Below, one piece after another: positions 25,847 to 35,343 of a DNA stretch of 62,091 nucleotides. Origin of the DNA: an uncultured Armatimonadota bacterium (GTDB taxonomy: Bacteria; Armatimonadota; Fimbriimonadia; Fimbriimonadales; Fimbriimonadaceae); contig CAILEM010000123.1 of NCBI GenBank assembly GCA_903833215.1, positions 1 through 62,091 of the forward strand, in the 5' to 3' direction. The position numbers and the translations under genes were made by a program. Positions within the stretch are counted from its first letter, which is position 1. The number at the start of each line of letters is the position of its first letter. The notes beneath the pieces are model-generated. The model was not told the origin of the DNA. It was given only the letters and a program-made list of their open reading frames with translations, and made no database searches.

Positions 25847-26971
25847 GTGAAAATCGTTGCTGCAGTGCTTGCTGCCGGACGCAGTGAGCGGTTCGGATCA
25901 GATAAAACCGAAGCCATTCTTGGCGGTCGGCCGGTTTGGCGATGGTCGCTGGATACCTACCTCTCGCACCCTGAAATTGATACCGTCATTCTGGTGACTG
26001 CTGAGCACAAATTGGCATCCGTCACGGATGCAATTGGCGATGAAGTCAAGGTAGTGGTCGGTGGCACCACACGCCAGGAGAGTTCGTTGGCGGCGCTGAA
26101 AGCCGCTGCCGGGGCCGATGTCCTTCTTGTCCATGATGCTGCTCGCCCATTTGTCTCCCACGAAATCATCTCTCGGACGATTGAGGCTGTTAAGCACTCA
26201 GGCGCTGCTGCCGCTGCACTACCGGTGACAGATACGGTCAAAGAAGTCATTGACTCCTCAGTCCGGACTCTTGACCGCTCAAAGCTGGTGGCGATGCAGA
26301 CTCCGCAGGGAGCAACGGTAGAAATCCTACAGCAAGCCCACGCTGGATCAACCGGCGAATTTACGGATGAAATGGCGCTAATTGAGGCGCTGGGGGTACA
26401 CCCTGTGATTGTGACGGGCGAACCCAATAACTTTAAGATTACGACTCCCGAAGACCTGGCCCGTGCACGGTCGCTTGTGGGGCCCTCCGAGACCCGCGTC
26501 GGTATCGGGTACGACATTCACCCGTTCTCCACTGATCCAAATCGGCAATTGTTCCTGGGGGGCGTCCACTTTCCAGACCACGCAGCTTTGGATGGCCACA
26601 GCGATGCTGACGTCCTTCTACACGCAGCCACGGACGCCCTGCTCGGCGCAGCAGGCATGGGAGACATCGGTCAGCACTTCCCGAACACCGATCCTCGCTG
26701 GCGGGGCGAACCTTCCCTAACTTTTCTGAAGCACGCAGCCTCAATGCTCGCCTCCGCCGGTTGGCGCATCGTGAATCTCGATATGACCGCCATCGCCGAA
26801 TCCCCGAAAATCATGAAGAAGGCACTCGAGATCCGAACCGCTATTTCTGAGTGTCTGGAAATCGACCTATCCCGCGTCAGCGTGAAGGCGACGACCAATG
26901 AACGGCTTGGATCGATCGGACGAAGCGAAGGAATCGCGGCTTTTGCCACGGCTTCGATTCAAACACTCTAG
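25847..26971 (+). CDS. ispDF: bifunctional IspD/IspF isoprenoid biosynthesis enzyme
   Basis: 374-residue fusion of two steps of the MEP pathway. Residues 1-205 are IspD (2-C-methyl-D-erythritol 4-phosphate cytidylyltransferase) with AAGRSERFGSDK, VHDAARPFV and TDTVKEV. After a short linker, residues ~216-374 are IspF (MECDP synthase) with the zinc ligands D223 and H225 in GYDIHPF, GHSDADVLLHAATDALLGAA, and the C-terminal KATTNERLGSIGR. A GTG start at 25847 follows the PIN-TRAM stop by 6 nt. The fusion is seen in alphaproteobacteria and scattered other phyla. Confidence 0.96.
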   Translation: MKIVAAVLAAGRSERFGSDKTEAILGGRPVWRWSLDTYLSHPEIDTVILVTAEHKLASVTDAIGDEVKVVVGGTTRQESSLAALKAAAGADVLLVHDAARPFVSHEIISRTIEAVKHSGAAAAALPVTDTVKEVIDSSVRTLDRSKLVAMQTPQGATVEILQQAHAGSTGEFTDEMALIEALGVHPVIVTGEPNNFKITTPEDLARARSLVGPSETRVGIGYDIHPFSTDPNRQLFLGGVHFPDHAALDGHSDADVLLHAATDALLGAAGMGDIGQHFPNTDPRWRGEPSLTFLKHAASMLASAGWRIVNLDMTAIAESPKIMKKALEIRTAISECLEIDLSRVSVKATTNERLGSIGRSEGIAAFATASIQTL

Positions 26972-27033
26972 GGAGTGCAGCCTTTCAAACCTCGTCAGAT
27001 TCGTTTCGGTTTTTGGAGATTCCCGCGAAGGTT

Positions 27034-28221
27034 TTAGGGGCCAATGTGTTGTTTGATTCCCAAATACTCCTCCCATTTCCGACGGTAGCCATCCTCTCCT
27101 GGAATCGACCCATCGCTCTTGTATGGGGGTAGGAGTCCCTCTGGGTACATGTCCACGAGTTCGAGCGGAAGTCCACTTCCCATCATGTTGTAAATTTTTG
27201 AACGATCTTCTGAACCCAGACCAACGGTTAACTCGTAGAGACTCTTGCGCTTTGCGTTGTCCATTGCAGATTCTGAAATGTAGACCAACCTTAAGACGAC
27301 GCCAACGTATCGCCTCCTCACTCGCCTTGCTATCTCCAAGCCACGCTCAACGGTGAGTATTGGAAAAGGTGGTTCTACGAGAAAGTCGCCGAGTGACGAA
27401 GCTTCGGCGTCCGACCGTGCATCCTCGCAGGATTTAAAAAACGGCTCGAAGCCCTGGTCACTGCCCCATACGCCGGAGAGCAAGGTTAAATACGTGCGCG
27501 CTCTGGCCGGAGACTTTTCGGCAAGCCTTAACGCAGCAGAGGCAATTGCGATGTCAGATGCCTCATACGTCCTTGGGGTAAATACCTTTCTTCTGAGGTC
27601 CTCTGGCGACTTCAGATATTGAGAATTCTCACCATGCCATTCATCACATAGCCACCTCATCCAGAATTTCGAACGGTTGGCATCAGCGATGCGAAGCGAC
27701 TGAAGGATCGCTGTGAACGCGGCGTCTTTTGCTGACACCTTCCTAACGGATATCGACGGATCGACCGGGACAAACAGTCGTGGTACCACATATCCTGCGG
27801 AAACCCAAGATGCGGATTTGGGTTTGCTAATAACAGCTAAAAAAGCATTTCCACGTGGGATCAATGGGTCATTCTGAGCCAAATGCCGCTTAGGTCCCCA
27901 CACATAGTTCGCGTTTCCTGGCGGACCATTGACGCCCAAACAGATGTTAATTTGACGGATTTCTGGTCCAGAAGACGCCGAGACTACGTCACAGGTAAGG
28001 CAAAGCCGCCCGTTGGTCATTTTGTCTGCCTCCATGGTTGGCGATTCGGAACTAAGTTTGACCAACACAACGCGCGAGTTCGCCCAATCGATCGGTTTCC
28101 CAGCGGAAGGAGGATCAATCCACAGCGAATGCGATGAGGCCAGAGACATTTCCTGGCCACCAAGCGCTATGTGCGCGATCACAAAAGCTGTGAGAGCAGT
28201 TACAGAGTCGTGGTATCTCAT
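27034..28221 (-). CDS. hypothetical secreted protein
   Basis: 395 residues with an N-terminal hydrophobic segment (MRYHDSVTALTAFVIAHIALGG) that could be a signal peptide. The first ~140 residues are beta-rich, and the rest looks alpha-helical (ALRLAEKSPARARTYLTLLSG...). No known family recognised. It starts 8 nt after the stop of the upstream secreted gene, so the two are probably one transcription unit and may act together outside the cytoplasm. That is inference from context only. Confidence 0.65.
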   Translation of the reverse strand: MRYHDSVTALTAFVIAHIALGGQEMSLASSHSLWIDPPSAGKPIDWANSRVVLVKLSSESPTMEADKMTNGRLCLTCDVVSASSGPEIRQINICLGVNGPPGNANYVWGPKRHLAQNDPLIPRGNAFLAVISKPKSASWVSAGYVVPRLFVPVDPSISVRKVSAKDAAFTAILQSLRIADANRSKFWMRWLCDEWHGENSQYLKSPEDLRRKVFTPRTYEASDIAIASAALRLAEKSPARARTYLTLLSGVWGSDQGFEPFFKSCEDARSDAEASSLGDFLVEPPFPILTVERGLEIARRVRRRYVGVVLRLVYISESAMDNAKRKSLYELTVGLGSEDRSKIYNMMGSGLPLELVDMYPEGLLPPYKSDGSIPGEDGYRRKWEEYLGIKQHIGP

Positions 28222-28229
28222 ATTGGCAC

Positions 28230-29528
28230 TCAGTTATTCGTAATTTTGTCCGTCCAAAATGTTGTAGTGGTAGTCAAGACCAAAATTCCCGATAGTCCCG
28301 CCTTAACATAAGACGTGTCAGTTGTCGCCGCGTAATAGCGATGGGTAAAAGGTCCAAGCGCTGGAGGGCCATTGCCGCCGTTCCAAGGATGAGGTGTTGA
28401 GAGGTAATACGAGAACGAATCGACTATTAATCCGGTCGCGGGTGGGCTTGTACCATTCCAAAGGAATATTGCGGCATCTCCCCAGTTAAATTCCCACCGC
28501 TCAGCAATGTAGACGCTTCCCATATTCTGTGCGCCATCATCTTTCAGTTGATACGTGTAGTCTACGCCACAGCCCCAACTTGAGTTTGGCGGCACAGTCT
28601 GAACGTTATAAGGTGAACTTACGGTTACTTGCGCCAGGGTCTTCGGTTTGTGTGCATCAAAACGGTACGCTCGTAGAAGAGAATCACCAGTTATCGCAAT
28701 CTGCTGAGGACTGTCATCAAGACAGGTCCCCGTGACTTCGTCGTTGGGATCTTGATTATCGAAATTGTAGGTCAGCTTAACCTGGATGGGAGCCCCAGCG
28801 GATCCATCTGTTGCACCTACAGCTATAATTGAAGTCGTAGGGCCGACCCCTGTTGATAGTATTTCTAGCGGTGCAGGTACGTTCCAAGAGTAGGTCGTCG
28901 TTCCAGGTTGACCTCCACATGCCGAAACGGTGCCCGTTTGTGGATTCTGGGCACCAACAGGTGGTGTACTTGCTGGATCAAAGCCGAAGTACTCGACATA
29001 GACCGGAGAGATCGGTCCCGAGTCTCTCGCAGGAGTTCCGGCGACTCCTCCGGTCACTCCCAATGTTAAGGGGCCGCCCACTACATAAACGGGTTTACTA
29101 GTGAAGGGACCGTCAAAAAACGGCTGGGCACCGGGCGAACTATCAATAAGAATCACCGTGCAAGTTGGATAATACACACCTGGTCCATGGGCGTACCCGG
29201 TAACAGTTGCGGCACTAGGAGCAGGACTTCCAAAGTCTAGCCCTGACCAGAGGTAGCCCAAAATCGTATAGTTTGAGATGGCAGACGTAGGATTAAATGT
29301 ACAGGTTATTGGTTTCGAATCTTGCTGAACGTAAGCCCCACCGTTTGGCGTGTGTACCACCTCAGCCTTGACCATCGGGGCAAATCGAATATCCGTTGTA
29401 ACAGTCGGTTTGGGCGGGGGTTGCACTACGATCTGTGACTTGGCGTGCGAACACAAGCTCACAAACGCGACAACCAGTAAGGCAGTTTTTACTAAGGTAC
29501 GTGTCATTGAAGTGGTCAGGGACATCAT
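28230..29528 (-). CDS. hypothetical secreted beta-rich protein
   Basis: 432 residues with a signal peptide (MTRTLVKTALLVVAFVSLCSHAKS). The mature part is Pro/Thr/Gly rich with Ig-like or PKD-like beta character (for example the SACGGQPGTTTYSWNVPAPL segment) and four scattered Cys that could form disulfides. No family recognised. First of a two-gene unit with 27034-28221. A TATGAT -10 element at 29552-29557 lies ~24 nt before the start, with GGTGAG as a weak SD. Confidence 0.7.
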   Translation of the reverse strand: MMSLTTSMTRTLVKTALLVVAFVSLCSHAKSQIVVQPPPKPTVTTDIRFAPMVKAEVVHTPNGGAYVQQDSKPITCTFNPTSAISNYTILGYLWSGLDFGSPAPSAATVTGYAHGPGVYYPTCTVILIDSSPGAQPFFDGPFTSKPVYVVGGPLTLGVTGGVAGTPARDSGPISPVYVEYFGFDPASTPPVGAQNPQTGTVSACGGQPGTTTYSWNVPAPLEILSTGVGPTTSIIAVGATDGSAGAPIQVKLTYNFDNQDPNDEVTGTCLDDSPQQIAITGDSLLRAYRFDAHKPKTLAQVTVSSPYNVQTVPPNSSWGCGVDYTYQLKDDGAQNMGSVYIAERWEFNWGDAAIFLWNGTSPPATGLIVDSFSYYLSTPHPWNGGNGPPALGPFTHRYYAATTDTSYVKAGLSGILVLTTTTTFWTDKITNN

Positions 29529-29907
29529 TTTGGCTCACCAGCGAACACCCTATCATAACCCATCTTCTTGCTTTTTAGATTCTCGGGAGTATTTTCCCCC
29601 TAAACGTTTTTTCGCAATCGTGTCTACAGACTTTCTACATTCCTATAGGAGGGGGAAGATAAACTACAGTACGCTTACCCTCGAATTTCTCGAAGGGCTT
29701 TATCTGCTAAGCGCTTTCGAGTTTCATCTCCGAACGTAACTGCTAACCAACTTAATATTGACGTAATCGCACCATGCTCAAACGAGGCTCCGCTGGTGTT
29801 CGCTCAAATCCGATGCGGACCGTGGACCAGTCATTGGAAAGAGATCATGCAACCGAGCAGTCCAAAATGATACATCTGCGCCATTCATGATCATCTAGAA
29901 TGCAAGC
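29529..29907. other. intergenic region between divergent genes
   Basis: Holds the minus-strand promoter (TATGAT, 29552-29557) of the secreted pair and the plus-strand -10 (29896-29901) of the DUF2784 gene. A minus-strand frame of ~20 codons (around 29690-29745) ending in ...RKRLADKALREIRG looks gene-like in composition but has no start or family match. Nothing else seen. Confidence 0.45.
29896..29901 (+). promoter_or_regulatory. -10 element of the DUF2784 gene (leaderless)
   Basis: TAGAAT ends 6 nt before the GTG start at 29908. No SD is possible in a transcript starting at the GTG. Confidence 0.6.
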
Positions 29908-30312
29908 GTGTCCAAGACGACGTTACTGTTTCTGGATGGATTCCTTTTCACATTTCACACTTTTCTCGTGCTGTTTAATGTGTTTGGCTGGATTCCAAAG
30001 CGGACGCGTCGAGCCAACCTCGTGTGCCTCACTTTAACATTCGTCAGTTGGTTCATTATGGGAATCTGGCACGGTATCGGGTACTGCGTGATAACAGACT
30101 GGCATTGGCAAGTTCGCCGAGCACTTGGGATACACGATCCAGAAGGTTCCTATATCGAACTGCTAATCCGGGTTCTCACTGGTTGGCGTGCTCCGCCCAT
30201 ATTGGTTCAAAACTTTGCCGGCGCCGTATTCATCATTTCCGTGATCGCGAGCATCATTGTGAATGTCCGCGCCTATTGCCAGGTCCGAGTCCGCAACCGG
30301 GACCACGCCTAG
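29908..30312 (+). CDS. DUF2784-family membrane protein
   Basis: 134 residues, about three to four membrane helices. The pattern FHTFLVLFNVFGWIPKRTRR followed by GIWHGIGYCVITDWHWQVRR matches DUF2784 proteins, small inner-membrane proteins of unknown function. GTG start with a leaderless-type promoter. Its stop is 1 nt from the stop of the convergent comF gene. Confidence 0.8.
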   Translation: MSKTTLLFLDGFLFTFHTFLVLFNVFGWIPKRTRRANLVCLTLTFVSWFIMGIWHGIGYCVITDWHWQVRRALGIHDPEGSYIELLIRVLTGWRAPPILVQNFAGAVFIISVIASIIVNVRAYCQVRVRNRDHA

Positions 30313-30313
30313 A

Positions 30314-30964
30314 TCAATCATAGTTTTCGCCGCAAAAGGCCAAGATTCCCACTTCATTGGCACCAGCGGCACGCAGGGCTTTGGCGCATTCACGGGCGGT
30401 TTGGCCACTGGTGACGACATCGTCGATTAGGAGGATCGACTTCCCTTTGACATCTACGATGACTTCGAATGCGTCTGCGAGATTTTTGAGCCGCTCAGAG
30501 GTTGTGAGGCCAGCCTGTGGCTTGGTCGCTCGAACCCTTCTCAAAGCCAAGCACCTATGGTCTAGTTTTGCAGCCAAAAGGTCTGCTTGATTAAAGCCGC
30601 GCGAAACTAAGCGAAACCAGTGGATGGGAATGGGTACAGCAAGATCGTAGTCGATTCCGACTTCCGAGGCAGCTTCCTGGATGCTGAGCGCCATGAAGCC
30701 AGCCAAGCTGGTTCGACGGCAATATTTGAGTTGGCGGACTGCCTGTCCTGCCCGCCCCGGATACCTAAAGACACTTCCCAAATAGTCCAGGTCCTCGTGT
30801 CCAAAATAGGTAACAACGGATTCTGACCGATGCATCTCCCCTTGGCACTGGATGCACGGGTCAACAGGCGAGAAGATCTCGCATAGGGAGCACTTCGGCG
30901 GATAGATCCAATCGAGCGCCGAGCTAGAGAAGCTGGTCCAGAAGTTTTTGGCTCTTGGAATCAA
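30314..30964 (-). CDS. ComF-family phosphoribosyltransferase-like protein
   Basis: 216 residues. N-terminal zinc-finger-like cysteines (CSLCEIFSPVDPCIQCQGE) precede a type I PRTase domain with RGFNQADLLA and the PRPP loop LLIDDVVTSGQTARECAKAL. Homologous to ComF, a DNA-uptake (competence) protein in several bacteria. No other competence gene is nearby. The reading frame only opens at a TTG (30964), which overlaps the DUF1854 gene by 41 nt and makes coupled translation likely. Confidence 0.88.
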   Translation of the reverse strand: MIPRAKNFWTSFSSSALDWIYPPKCSLCEIFSPVDPCIQCQGEMHRSESVVTYFGHEDLDYLGSVFRYPGRAGQAVRQLKYCRRTSLAGFMALSIQEAASEVGIDYDLAVPIPIHWFRLVSRGFNQADLLAAKLDHRCLALRRVRATKPQAGLTTSERLKNLADAFEVIVDVKGKSILLIDDVVTSGQTARECAKALRAAGANEVGILAFCGENYD

Positions 30965-31424
30965 GGTCGTCCGCCTTTAGGATTTCAAATCTTGCCCCAT
31001 CGACGCTCAAGATTTGCCAACGCCCGGGGGTAATTTCGTGAGCATTATCACGCCAGTTTCGAACATAAAACTCGGCTGGACCCCGCTGAGTCTGTACGTT
31101 GAACCGCCACATTCCCGCCTCTTGCTTCAGGCTATCGATACGATCCACTCGGGGGGTGAAATACCTCCGATCAAGCTCTTCGCTGAAGACGGATGCCGTT
31201 TTGGAATCAAGCCCGTTGACGGTCCGCAGGACTCCCATCTCTTTCCCAGCGCCGTCAAGAATCGAGAGGTAGACGTCTGGATTACTAAGCGGAAAAATCC
31301 GTTTGATCTGCGCCGAGAGGATGACAAACTCATCGATGATCTCAACACGCGGGTGGACCGCCCCAGATGAACGAAATGCCCTGATCTGGGTTGGCTCAAA
31401 ATAGCGGACAGGTGAACTCGACAT
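30924..31424 (-). CDS. DUF1854 domain protein
   Basis: 166 residues from ATG 31424 (an in-frame TTG sits one codon earlier). The C-terminal segment FYVRNWRDNAHEITPGRWQILSVDGARFEI is the DUF1854 signature, a small domain of unknown function sometimes found near transport or cyanophycin genes. It carries a long 41-nt overlap with comF downstream. No substrate or partner can be inferred here. Confidence 0.75.
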   Translation of the reverse strand: MSSSPVRYFEPTQIRAFRSSGAVHPRVEIIDEFVILSAQIKRIFPLSNPDVYLSILDGAGKEMGVLRTVNGLDSKTASVFSEELDRRYFTPRVDRIDSLKQEAGMWRFNVQTQRGPAEFYVRNWRDNAHEITPGRWQILSVDGARFEILKADDLDSKSQKLLDQLL

Positions 31425-31466
31425 CAATAGGCGTCAAGCTTATCCTAATTCCAAAATCCAGGAAGG

Positions 31467-31736
31467 CTACGAGTCCCGGGCCTGGCTAAATGTGGGTTCA
31501 AATGGAATCAGGCCGAGACGGGTTGCGGCCCGAAACGCTTGAACCCGATTATTCACCTGTAGCTTGTCGTAAATATTTGCCAGGTGAAAGTCAACCGTTC
31601 TCTTCGAAACTACGAGTGCATCAGCTGCTTCCTTGCTGCTGCAGCCCTGAGCAATGAGTGCCAGGACCTCGATTTCGCGTTTTGTAAGTCTGATCGCTCT
31701 TTGTGCACGCTCAATTGTAAATGCCGAATAACCCAC
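31467..31736 (-). CDS. small LuxR-type (GerE) HTH transcriptional regulator
   Basis: 89 residues, essentially only a LuxR/FixJ DNA-binding domain: LTKREIEVLALIAQGCSSKE, AADALVVSKRTVDFHLANIY, DKLQVNNRVQAF. No receiver or ligand-binding domain precedes it, so it resembles GerE-type solo regulators. GTG start at 31736. An ATG alternative is not available in frame. Targets unknown. Confidence 0.88.
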   Translation of the reverse strand: MGYSAFTIERAQRAIRLTKREIEVLALIAQGCSSKEAADALVVSKRTVDFHLANIYDKLQVNNRVQAFRAATRLGLIPFEPTFSQARDS

Positions 31737-32009
31737 GAAAAAACACCCCGTCCGTACTTTCCTTTCCGGTTGTCTCCTTCCTAGAAAACAGAGCCCAACT
31801 CAAACTGATGTCAAATGTCCTTCAAGCGAGCTTCCAGTGAAGCTACAGGCAAAACTCAAAGATCCACCCGATGCATCTGCATCGGTGACATCCCAATTCA
31901 GGCATGCGATCCGACTACCCCACTACCCAAGGACCATTTTCCGTGATGGACCCGGTGATTTCACGTGTACTTAATCCTTTTTGCGAAACTGTCCGCACAG
32001 GTAGACCTA

Positions 32010-33152
32010 CTAGGCAACTAATAGACGCGCTCCGTCAACAATGCGGCAAGTCATTGCTTCTCCGTTTAGGCCGGAAGCTAACTTGTAGAGGTTCAAAGTT
32101 GACTCAATGAAGGCATCGAGTTTTTCGGTTTGAACGACAGCGATACAAGCACCTCCGAAGCCACCGCCCATCATTCTTGCTCCAACACAGCCGGGTGCAG
32201 CCCATGCGGAGGCGGCCATTGCGTCCAGTTCATCACAACTGACTTCAAAGTCGTACCGCAGGCTCTGATGGCTTTCGCGCATGAGGATTCCGATAAGCTC
32301 GAGGTCTCGGTTAGCGAGCGCACTTCGGAAGCCCAAACACCGGGCATTTTCAGAGATCACATGACGTGCACGCCGATAAGCAACCTCGGTCAACTTGTAT
32401 TTTCGTGCCTCAAGCATCCCTTGGTCTGCGTCTCGAAGTTTCTTTACTCCAAGCAACTGAGCCGCCATTTCGCATTGGGTTCGTCGCTCGTTGTAGGCGG
32501 AGTTCGCCAACTCTCTTTCCTTTTTGGTATCACACAGAACGATCGACAAGCCGGGAGGCATCGCTACGTAGTCAATTTCCTTCGAGCGCGTATCGAGGAT
32601 CATAGCGTGGTCTTTGCGCCCCATGGCACTTGCCATCTGATCCATGATCCCACTATTGACTCCGACGAATTGGTTTTCACACACCTGCCCGAGACGTGCT
32701 AGTTCACGGTTATCTAGGGCTAATCGGCCAGCGTGACTCCACACGACACCAAAAGCCATCTCCAGGGCAGCACTGCTGCTGACTCCACTTCCGATCGGGA
32801 TCGTGCTATCGATGGCAACTTTGAGGTTCGGTAGCTCTTGATCGGCGGATTTCGAAATCGCCCACGACATGCCGGCTGGGTACTTCACCCAATTATCGGT
32901 AAATCCCGGTTCGACCTTTCCAGCAACAAAAGGTTGCCCATCGCCAAGTTGAACCGAATACGATTTGGTTTCTTTGTTGGTGATGGCTGCCGCAATCCAC
33001 AATCCCCGATCAATGGCGGCAGGAAACACAAAACCGTCGTTGTAGTCCGTGTGTTCCCCAATAAGATTGACCCGCCCGGGTGCCACTCCTACTATTTCTG
33101 GTTCATAACCAAACTTCTCTCGAAATACCTGTGCAATCCCGTCAGCTGACAT
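32010..33152 (-). CDS. galK: galactokinase
   Basis: 380-residue GHMP kinase phosphorylating galactose at C1. Signatures: GRVNLIGEHTDYNDGFVFPAAI (galactokinase motif, ~26-47), the ATP loop PIGSGVSSSAALEMA (~115-130), and GGGFGGACIA near the C terminus. It stands alone. No galT, galE or transporter is adjacent. Divergent from the PepV-like gene across a 64-bp gap. Confidence 0.97.
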   Translation of the reverse strand: MSADGIAQVFREKFGYEPEIVGVAPGRVNLIGEHTDYNDGFVFPAAIDRGLWIAAAITNKETKSYSVQLGDGQPFVAGKVEPGFTDNWVKYPAGMSWAISKSADQELPNLKVAIDSTIPIGSGVSSSAALEMAFGVVWSHAGRLALDNRELARLGQVCENQFVGVNSGIMDQMASAMGRKDHAMILDTRSKEIDYVAMPPGLSIVLCDTKKERELANSAYNERRTQCEMAAQLLGVKKLRDADQGMLEARKYKLTEVAYRRARHVISENARCLGFRSALANRDLELIGILMRESHQSLRYDFEVSCDELDAMAASAWAAPGCVGARMMGGGFGGACIAVVQTEKLDAFIESTLNLYKLASGLNGEAMTCRIVDGARLLVA

Positions 33153-33204
33153 CTACCAAATAAATACCCTGAAACGGCCCTCCAGTATCAGGGTTGACCG
33201 CAGG

Positions 33205-33210
33205 TAAAGT
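33205..33210 (+). promoter_or_regulatory. -10 element of the PepV-like gene (leaderless)
   Basis: TAAAGT ends exactly 6 nt before the ATG at 33217. A TTGACC 5 nt further upstream is too close to be its -35. Confidence 0.55.
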
Positions 33211-33216
33211 CGTCTT

Positions 33217-34611
33217 ATGTCCGACCCCATGATCGCCAAACTCCAAGATTGGCTCCGCGCACACGAGCAAGAGCTCCTCGAAGACACCATCAAGATGCTT
33301 CAGATTCCCTCGATTGAGGGCACGCCAGAGCCAAATGCTCCCTACGGCAAAGAGAATCGAATCGCTCTTGATTTCGCGCTCGCCCTGTCGGAGAAATTCG
33401 GAATGAAGACTACCGACCTTGAGGGACACATCGGTTATGCCGATTTTGGAAGTGGGGATCGGCTCGTTGTGTCTCTTGGACACCTTGATGTTGTTCCGGT
33501 AGGTCCAGGCTGGAAACATGCCCCGTTTGGCGCAGAGATTGAGGATGGGTACATCTATGCTCGTGGCACCACCGATGATAAAGGCCCAACGATGGCTTCT
33601 CTATACGCGATGCGAGCCATCAAAGAATGCTGCCCGGAAATTGGAGCTCGCATGCGCCAAGTATTCGGCTGCAACGAAGAATCCGGCTTTGGCTGTGTTG
33701 CGCGATACACCCAAACCGAAGAACCACCAACATTCGGGGTGGCCCCCGATTCTGGTTGGCCCCTCTATCACTGCGAAAAAGGCATTGCCAACCTAGAGGT
33801 AACGGTTCCTCTTTGCACCGGTGAAATGGAGTTGGTCTCAGTTGAAGGCGGTCAAAGACCAAACATTGTCATCTATTCATGCGCGGCTAAAGTCCGGGTG
33901 CAAGCAGCTGTTAGGGCACAGGTCGAAGAAAAGCTCGCTGATAGTTGGGACCGCAACGTGACCTTTTCTTGGGATGGGGACGAACTTGGAGTCTATGCAA
34001 CTGGCAAAGCCTGCCATGGAAGTCAGCCTTTCCTGGGTGATTCCGCGGCCATCCGAATTTTCCGATTTTTGAATGAGATTTCACCGCTCAGCACCGCTAG
34101 ATATTACGAAGAGCTTCTTGAGCTGACTCACATCGGCGGAGCCGGCCTTGGGATCGCGGGTGCCGACGAAGTTAGCAAGGACCTCACCTGCAATCTGGGC
34201 ATCGTTAAGATTGAAGACGGGCAGTTGTATATGTTGTTTAACATCCGCTACCCAGCGACGTGGAAAGGCGAACACCTTGAGCAAATGTGCCATGCGCATC
34301 TAGACACCCTAGAAAGTGGATTCCAACTCAAGGTGGTCAGAGACAGCCCTGCCCTCTACTTCCCCCTTGATCACCCCCTCGTAAAAACCATCATTGACAT
34401 TTACGCTGAAGAGACTGGTGAAGTAAAGAAACCTGGCGTGACCGGAGGTGGCACCTACGCAAGAGCCATTCCGAATACGGTGAGTATCGGAACTTGCTGG
34501 GATGGCGATGGAAAAGCGCACGAAACAGATGAGCGTTACAAAGTCGAGCACTTGTTCAAAGCAAGTCGGATCTATGCCCATATCCTGTATCGCCTTGCGA
34601 CGATGGACTGA
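33217..34611 (+). CDS. M20 family dipeptidase (PepV/Sapep-like)
   Basis: 464 residues. Zinc-dependent cytosolic dipeptidase. Metal and catalytic residues are visible in SLGHLDVVPVGPGW, ARGTTDDKGPTMASLYA and GCNEESGFGC, with a final His in KAHETDERYKVEHLF. The lid/dimerisation domain lies between about 190 and 400. Length and motif order fit PepV (Xaa-His dipeptidase). Succinyl-diaminopimelate desuccinylases are related but shorter. Leaderless-type promoter, no SD. Confidence 0.88.
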   Translation: MSDPMIAKLQDWLRAHEQELLEDTIKMLQIPSIEGTPEPNAPYGKENRIALDFALALSEKFGMKTTDLEGHIGYADFGSGDRLVVSLGHLDVVPVGPGWKHAPFGAEIEDGYIYARGTTDDKGPTMASLYAMRAIKECCPEIGARMRQVFGCNEESGFGCVARYTQTEEPPTFGVAPDSGWPLYHCEKGIANLEVTVPLCTGEMELVSVEGGQRPNIVIYSCAAKVRVQAAVRAQVEEKLADSWDRNVTFSWDGDELGVYATGKACHGSQPFLGDSAAIRIFRFLNEISPLSTARYYEELLELTHIGGAGLGIAGADEVSKDLTCNLGIVKIEDGQLYMLFNIRYPATWKGEHLEQMCHAHLDTLESGFQLKVVRDSPALYFPLDHPLVKTIIDIYAEETGEVKKPGVTGGGTYARAIPNTVSIGTCWDGDGKAHETDERYKVEHLFKASRIYAHILYRLATMD

Positions 34612-34743
34612 ATCATTCCAACGAGATATTTCGCCGGAGTCGGGACATTTTGTCTTGCTCCAGCGATTTTTGTTCTGAAAGGTGGTTTCTTGGCAAACTC
34701 CTACCTAACATTTTCGGGCTGATGACCGTAGACTCGGATAGCC

Positions 34744-35316
34744 ATGAAACTGCCACTCACCCTCTCCATCATTGCCATTGTCGCCGGCTGCACGCCCTTT
34801 GTCATGGCATCCAGCCCTGCTGCACCTCTCGAAAAAAGCATCTACGACTTCAAGATGCAAGATATTGACGTAAAGGCCATATCCCTTGCCAAGTTCAAGG
34901 GCAAGGTCCTTCTCGTCGTTAATGTCGCCAGCAAGTGCGGAAACACTCCGCAGTACGATGCTCTTGAGTCCCTTTATGAAGCGAAGAAGAAAAGCGGATT
35001 TGCTGTTCTCGGCTTCCCTGCGAATAATTTCGGGCAACAGGAGCCAGGTTCAAACAGCGAGATCAAGGAGTTTTGCACTTCGACCTATAAAGTGAAATTT
35101 CCAATGTTTGCCAAGATCTCGGTCAAGGGCCAGGATGAGCATCCACTTTATAAGTGGTTGAGAGCCAACAGCAATCGACCCAATGACGATATCGACTGGA
35201 ATTTTTCGAAATTCGTCATTGGCAAAGATGGAAAGGTTGCGGCTCGATTTCGCGCAAGCGTTACGCCCGATAGCCCCGAGGTAGTTGCCGCCATCAATGC
35301 GGCGCTCGCCAAATAG
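34744..35316 (+). CDS. glutathione peroxidase-family thiol peroxidase, possibly lipoprotein
   Basis: 190 residues. The N terminus (MKLPLTLSIIAIVAGCTP) is a signal sequence with a lipobox-like VAGC, so the protein is probably exported and may be lipid-anchored at C16. The peroxidase core has the peroxidatic Cys65 (VASKCGNTPQYDAL), Gln in FPANNFGQQEPG and Trp in IDWNFSKF. Bacterial Gpx of this type usually use thioredoxin-like donors. TAGACT lies 9 nt before the ATG. Confidence 0.92.
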   Translation: MKLPLTLSIIAIVAGCTPFVMASSPAAPLEKSIYDFKMQDIDVKAISLAKFKGKVLLVVNVASKCGNTPQYDALESLYEAKKKSGFAVLGFPANNFGQQEPGSNSEIKEFCTSTYKVKFPMFAKISVKGQDEHPLYKWLRANSNRPNDDIDWNFSKFVIGKDGKVAARFRASVTPDSPEVVAAINAALAK

Positions 35317-35343
35317 CCGCCAGCTTTCCTACAATTACAGTAA

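Noticed and set aside
29350-29739. 129-residue plus-strand frame
   Set aside because: Antisense to the secreted protein gene and Ser/Thr-rich. No SD or family.
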